A DNA stretch of 33,272 nucleotides from Pseudanabaena mucicola FACHB-723 (GTDB lineage: Bacteria; Cyanobacteriota; Cyanobacteriia; Pseudanabaenales; Pseudanabaenaceae), in the NCBI RefSeq assembly GCF_014696385.1, contig NZ_JACJQB010000039.1, positions 1 to 33,272 on the forward strand. The letters run 5' to 3'. The notes under the pieces were generated by a model, which saw only the letters and a list, made by a program, of their open reading frames with translations, ran no database searches and was not told the origin of the DNA. Position 1 is the stretch's first letter; every line of letters starts with the position of its first letter. This document shows, piece by piece, positions 30,712 to 33,272 of this stretch. The position numbers and the translations under genes are program-made.

Positions 30712-32127
30712 TTGACCATTATTATTGCAGGTGAACGGAGTGGAGTCGGCAAAACTACCGTAACTTTGGCGCTACTAGCAGCGATGAAATTGCGATCGCA
30801 AAGGGTGCAATCCTTTAAGGTTGGCCCCGACTATATCGATCCCATGTTTCATTCTTACATTACGCAGCTTCCTTGCCGTAATCTTGATCCTGTTCTCACT
30901 TCTGAAACCTATGTACAGGAATGTTTTGCTAAGCACAGTCAAAAGGCTAAATATTCCCTAATTGAAGGAGTAATGGGTCTATTTGATGGTGCAACTGGTC
31001 ATGACGATATGGCAAGCACTGCCCATATTGCTCGACTTCTCAATTCACCAGTGGTCTTAATTCTTAACTGTGCTAGCACTTCGCGATCGATTGCGGCAAT
31101 CGCCCATGGCTATCGCACCTTCGATCCCCGTATTCACATTGCAGGCGTTGTCCTGAATCGTGTGGGTAGCGATCGTCACTTAGAACTGTTAACCCAAGCC
31201 CTTGAGCCATTAAACTTACCAATTTTAGGTGTCCTCCGCCGCCAAGGTGCCATTGCCATACCCGATCGCCATTTAGGACTTGTCCCCACCGCAGAAATGT
31301 CTGATCTTGATGCAATCATTAATCGCTTAGCACATTTAGGAGAAACTTGCTTTGATTGGGAACAGTTATTGCCATTAATGGAAAGCCCTCACACCCCAGC
31401 CCCCTCTCCCGCAGGAGAAGGGGAGAAGATTTTGCCAACCTCTCCCTTAAGAAGAGGCGCTGGCGGAGAGAGCAAAATTCGGATCGCAATTGCCCAAGAT
31501 CGCGCCTTTAGTTTTTACTATGCGGACAACCTAGACCTATTTCAAAATATGGGCGCGGAATTAGTGCCTTGGAGTCCTATTTGCGATCGCAGTTTACCTG
31601 ACAACACTCATGGACTATATTTCGGTGGTGGATTTCCTGAAGTATTTGCCGCCGAACTTGCCGAAAATAAAACTGCTCGTAAGTCAGTGCATGATGCGAT
31701 TATCTCAGGAATCCCCACCTACGCCGAATGTGGCGGCTTAATGTACCTTTGCGATCGCATCATCGACTTTGAAGATCGATATTTTCCGATGGTGAATATA
31801 TTTCCAACTGTCGCAAAAATGGGTAAGCGCCTCACCCTCGGATATCGCAAAGCGATCGCATTGAAAGACAGCCCACTAGTTTCTAAAGGTGACTTAGTAT
31901 GGGGGCACGAATTTCATCGTTCTTTCCTAACGCAACCAAGTGAGCAACCACTCTTTTCCCTCCAAGGCTATGACTCCCATTTGAAATACCCTCATGAAGG
32001 ATGGCAAAAACATCAAGTTCACGCTTCCTATACCCATCTTCACTTCGGAGCGCAAATAAATCTCTTGCAGAAATTTTTAGTAAACTGTGCAAAAGAGAGG
32101 ATAAGCATACTTGCTCAGCAGCTTTAA
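30712..32127 (+). CDS. cobB: cobyrinate a,c-diamide synthase
   Basis: The product is 471 residues with TTG as start (no ATG or GTG fits the N-terminus). It amidates two side chains of the corrin ring using glutamine and ATP, during cobalamin synthesis. The N-terminal ATPase starts MTIIIAGERSGVGKTTVTLA, with P-loop GERSGVGKTT, then FKVGPDYIDP and EGVMGLFDG. The glutamine amidotransferase half has LYFGGGFPEVFA and the catalytic Cys340 in AECGGLMY, and later GHEFHRS. The two domains are joined by residues about 225-255, a Pro/Gly/Ser-rich stretch encoded by an inserted repeat. Its stop shares TTAA with the stop of the convergent permease gene. Confidence 0.93.
   Translation: MTIIIAGERSGVGKTTVTLALLAAMKLRSQRVQSFKVGPDYIDPMFHSYITQLPCRNLDPVLTSETYVQECFAKHSQKAKYSLIEGVMGLFDGATGHDDMASTAHIARLLNSPVVLILNCASTSRSIAAIAHGYRTFDPRIHIAGVVLNRVGSDRHLELLTQALEPLNLPILGVLRRQGAIAIPDRHLGLVPTAEMSDLDAIINRLAHLGETCFDWEQLLPLMESPHTPAPSPAGEGEKILPTSPLRRGAGGESKIRIAIAQDRAFSFYYADNLDLFQNMGAELVPWSPICDRSLPDNTHGLYFGGGFPEVFAAELAENKTARKSVHDAIISGIPTYAECGGLMYLCDRIIDFEDRYFPMVNIFPTVAKMGKRLTLGYRKAIALKDSPLVSKGDLVWGHEFHRSFLTQPSEQPLFSLQGYDSHLKYPHEGWQKHQVHASYTHLHFGAQINLLQKFLVNCAKERISILAQQL
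31384..31476. repeat. GC-rich palindromic repeat inserted in frame in cobB
   Basis: The segment encodes residues about 225-255 and contains CCCCTCTCCCGCAGGAGAAG and, further on, CTCTCCCTTAAGAAGAGG and GCGGAGAG. It looks like the common cyanobacterial intergenic repeat of the type CCCTCTCCCGCGGGAGAGGG. It keeps the reading frame and contains no stop. Confidence 0.7.
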
Positions 32128-33017
32128 ATTACATCTGCAAATGTCCGCTCCATTCTCCGAAAATACCAAATTCCGCTCCAAAGTAATACAAATACTAATC
32201 CAACTGAAAGCAAAAAGCCTGGCATATAGACATTTGCATTACCACCAAGAATTGCCCAACGAAATCCGTCAATTACGCCAACCATTGGATTAATAGAATA
32301 TAGCAAACGCCATTGTTCAGGAACAATGTTGCTGCTAAACCCAACTGGAGAAATATATAGTCCAAATTGGATTATAAAAGGTACAACAAATCTAAAATCT
32401 CGATATTGCACAGTCAAAGCAGCCAACCACAAACCCGCACCCATCGAAGCCGCTGATGCGATTAGAATAAAAAATGGCAATGTCAAAATCCGCCAATCAG
32501 GGACAAAGTTATACCAAGCCATCAATCCTAAAAGAATCATCCCTGAGATTAAGAAATCAACAAAACTGACAATTACTGCACTAGTTGGCACAATAAGTCG
32601 AGGAAAGTACACTTTAGAAATTAAATTAGCATTCCCAATCAAACTATTGCTGCACTCACCCAAAGCATTGGCAAAAAATTGCCAAGGTAACATACCTGCA
32701 AAAACTAGAATTGGATAGGGAACTCCTTGAGAAGGCAACTTAGCAATATTTCCAAACACCACAGTAAATACGACCATGGTTAGAAAGGGTCTAATTAATG
32801 CCCAAGCAATCCCGATCGCAGTCTGCTTATAACGAACTAAAATGTCACGCCAAGCCAAGAAATAAAATAATTCACGATATCGCCACAGATCTTTCCAATA
32901 TTGGCGCTCAGTCCGTCCCGCCTCAATTATTAATTCTGAAGTAAAGCCTGTAAGTTTATCATTCATTTCGAGTCTATCTTCTATTCTATGCTTAGGATTG
33001 AAAAATTTAGCTTTCAT
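32124..33017 (-). CDS. ABC-2 type export permease, polysaccharide/O-antigen family
   Basis: The product is 297 residues (ATG 33017; ATG 32966 is an alternative). It has an N-terminal cytoplasmic part with YWKDLWRYRELFYFLAWRDI, then RYKQTAIGIAWALIRPFLTM and six membrane spans. FVDFLISGMILLGLMAWYNF and the terminal pattern (LFVLLWSGIWYFRRMERTFADVI) match the Wzm/KpsM-type exporters that move polysaccharide or glycolipid across the inner membrane with an ATPase partner. No ATPase is adjacent. The stop TAA (32124-32126) is within the TTAA shared with cobB. Confidence 0.9.
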   Translation of the reverse strand: MKAKFFNPKHRIEDRLEMNDKLTGFTSELIIEAGRTERQYWKDLWRYRELFYFLAWRDILVRYKQTAIGIAWALIRPFLTMVVFTVVFGNIAKLPSQGVPYPILVFAGMLPWQFFANALGECSNSLIGNANLISKVYFPRLIVPTSAVIVSFVDFLISGMILLGLMAWYNFVPDWRILTLPFFILIASAASMGAGLWLAALTVQYRDFRFVVPFIIQFGLYISPVGFSSNIVPEQWRLLYSINPMVGVIDGFRWAILGGNANVYMPGFLLSVGLVFVLLWSGIWYFRRMERTFADVI

Positions 33018-33066
33018 ATGGTAAAAGCCAAAAAAGTTACATGTATATCTGAATTACATTTGACTA

Positions 33067-33074
33067 TATAGCAA
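33067..33074. repeat. TATAGCAA motif
   Basis: This is the reverse complement of TTGCTATA. It is isolated in the leader of the export permease gene. Confidence 0.35.
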
Positions 33075-33272
33075 TCGCAAATCATTTGTAAATTTTTAGA
33101 TCGTTTAAGGAGCAATATAATAATTGTTAGGTGATTTGTAGACGTGTACCGACCCTAGACTTTTAAAAAGGTAGGACTTACGCAAGAATCATAGGGATAG
33201 AAGGATGTTTAAGTTGAGATCTTAAATAATCAGATAAAAGCGCATATTTAAGTTTGTAGATAGAGTTACCCA

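Overview
The window looks like a piece of a cyanobacterial chromosome. The HIP1 octamer GCGATCGC occurs dozens of times (not counted exactly). Gene content agrees: an HmpF-like pilus-motility protein, a ferredoxin-dependent sulfite reductase, a GH57 branching enzyme, an Amt ammonium transporter with a signal peptide, a C-terminal processing protease and a cobyrinate synthase. HmpF and the repeat content suggest a filamentous, possibly Pseudanabaena-like strain, but that placement is inference. I see no rRNA, CRISPR array, prophage or intact transposase gene. Nearly all of it reads as core chromosome.

Layout. 1-2140: a SPOR-like secreted protein (-) divergent from an orphan LivF/NatE-type ATPase (+). 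2224-6376: a compact + strand run (peptidoglycan-binding/SxxK protein, membrane protein, alpha/beta hydrolase, dapB) closed by a strong hairpin. 6429-6800: two identical tRNA-Glu(UUC) genes (-) in a tandem duplication. 6846-8364: a Nudix hydrolase (-) divergent from an OmpR-type response regulator whose phospho-acceptor Asp is replaced. 8459-13505: a SpoIID-like protein, a small hypothetical, rluD, rsmI with a phasin-like partner, and a cyclophilin. 13671-18207: a - strand block with hmpF-like, an orphan DppC-type permease coupled to a 60-residue membrane protein, a degenerate DraG-like protein and a membrane-tethered GIY-YIG protein. 18338-20983: a 44-residue membrane protein, a flavin reductase, tRNA-Gly(GCC), tldD and a 51-residue protein. 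21144-24896: GH57 branching enzyme, a small conserved-looking protein and a Ctp protease. 25274-33017: amt, sir, a radical SAM protein, cobB, and an ABC-2 polysaccharide/lipid export permease.

The most unusual signal is not a gene. Almost every intergenic gap holds a long, near-perfect hairpin. Several belong to one palindromic repeat family with conserved flanking arms and a stem tip that differs between copies. Two full copies (10500-10604 and 13507-13611, opposite orientation) are both exactly 105 bp. They differ by three compensatory base-pair changes in the stem, and their tip triplet is oriented independently of the flanks. Stem-less and half copies sit at 8397-8457 and 10651-10680. Four divergent gaps carry hairpins that cannot be ordinary terminators. 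A different, GC-rich repeat is inserted in frame between the two domains of CobB.

Functionally the window mixes housekeeping (lysine/peptidoglycan precursor synthesis, rRNA and tRNA functions, protein processing), nitrogen and sulfur assimilation (amt, sir), glycogen branching and cobalamin synthesis. sir, the radical SAM protein and cobB lie in tandem, but each gap holds a hairpin, so they are probably separate transcription units.
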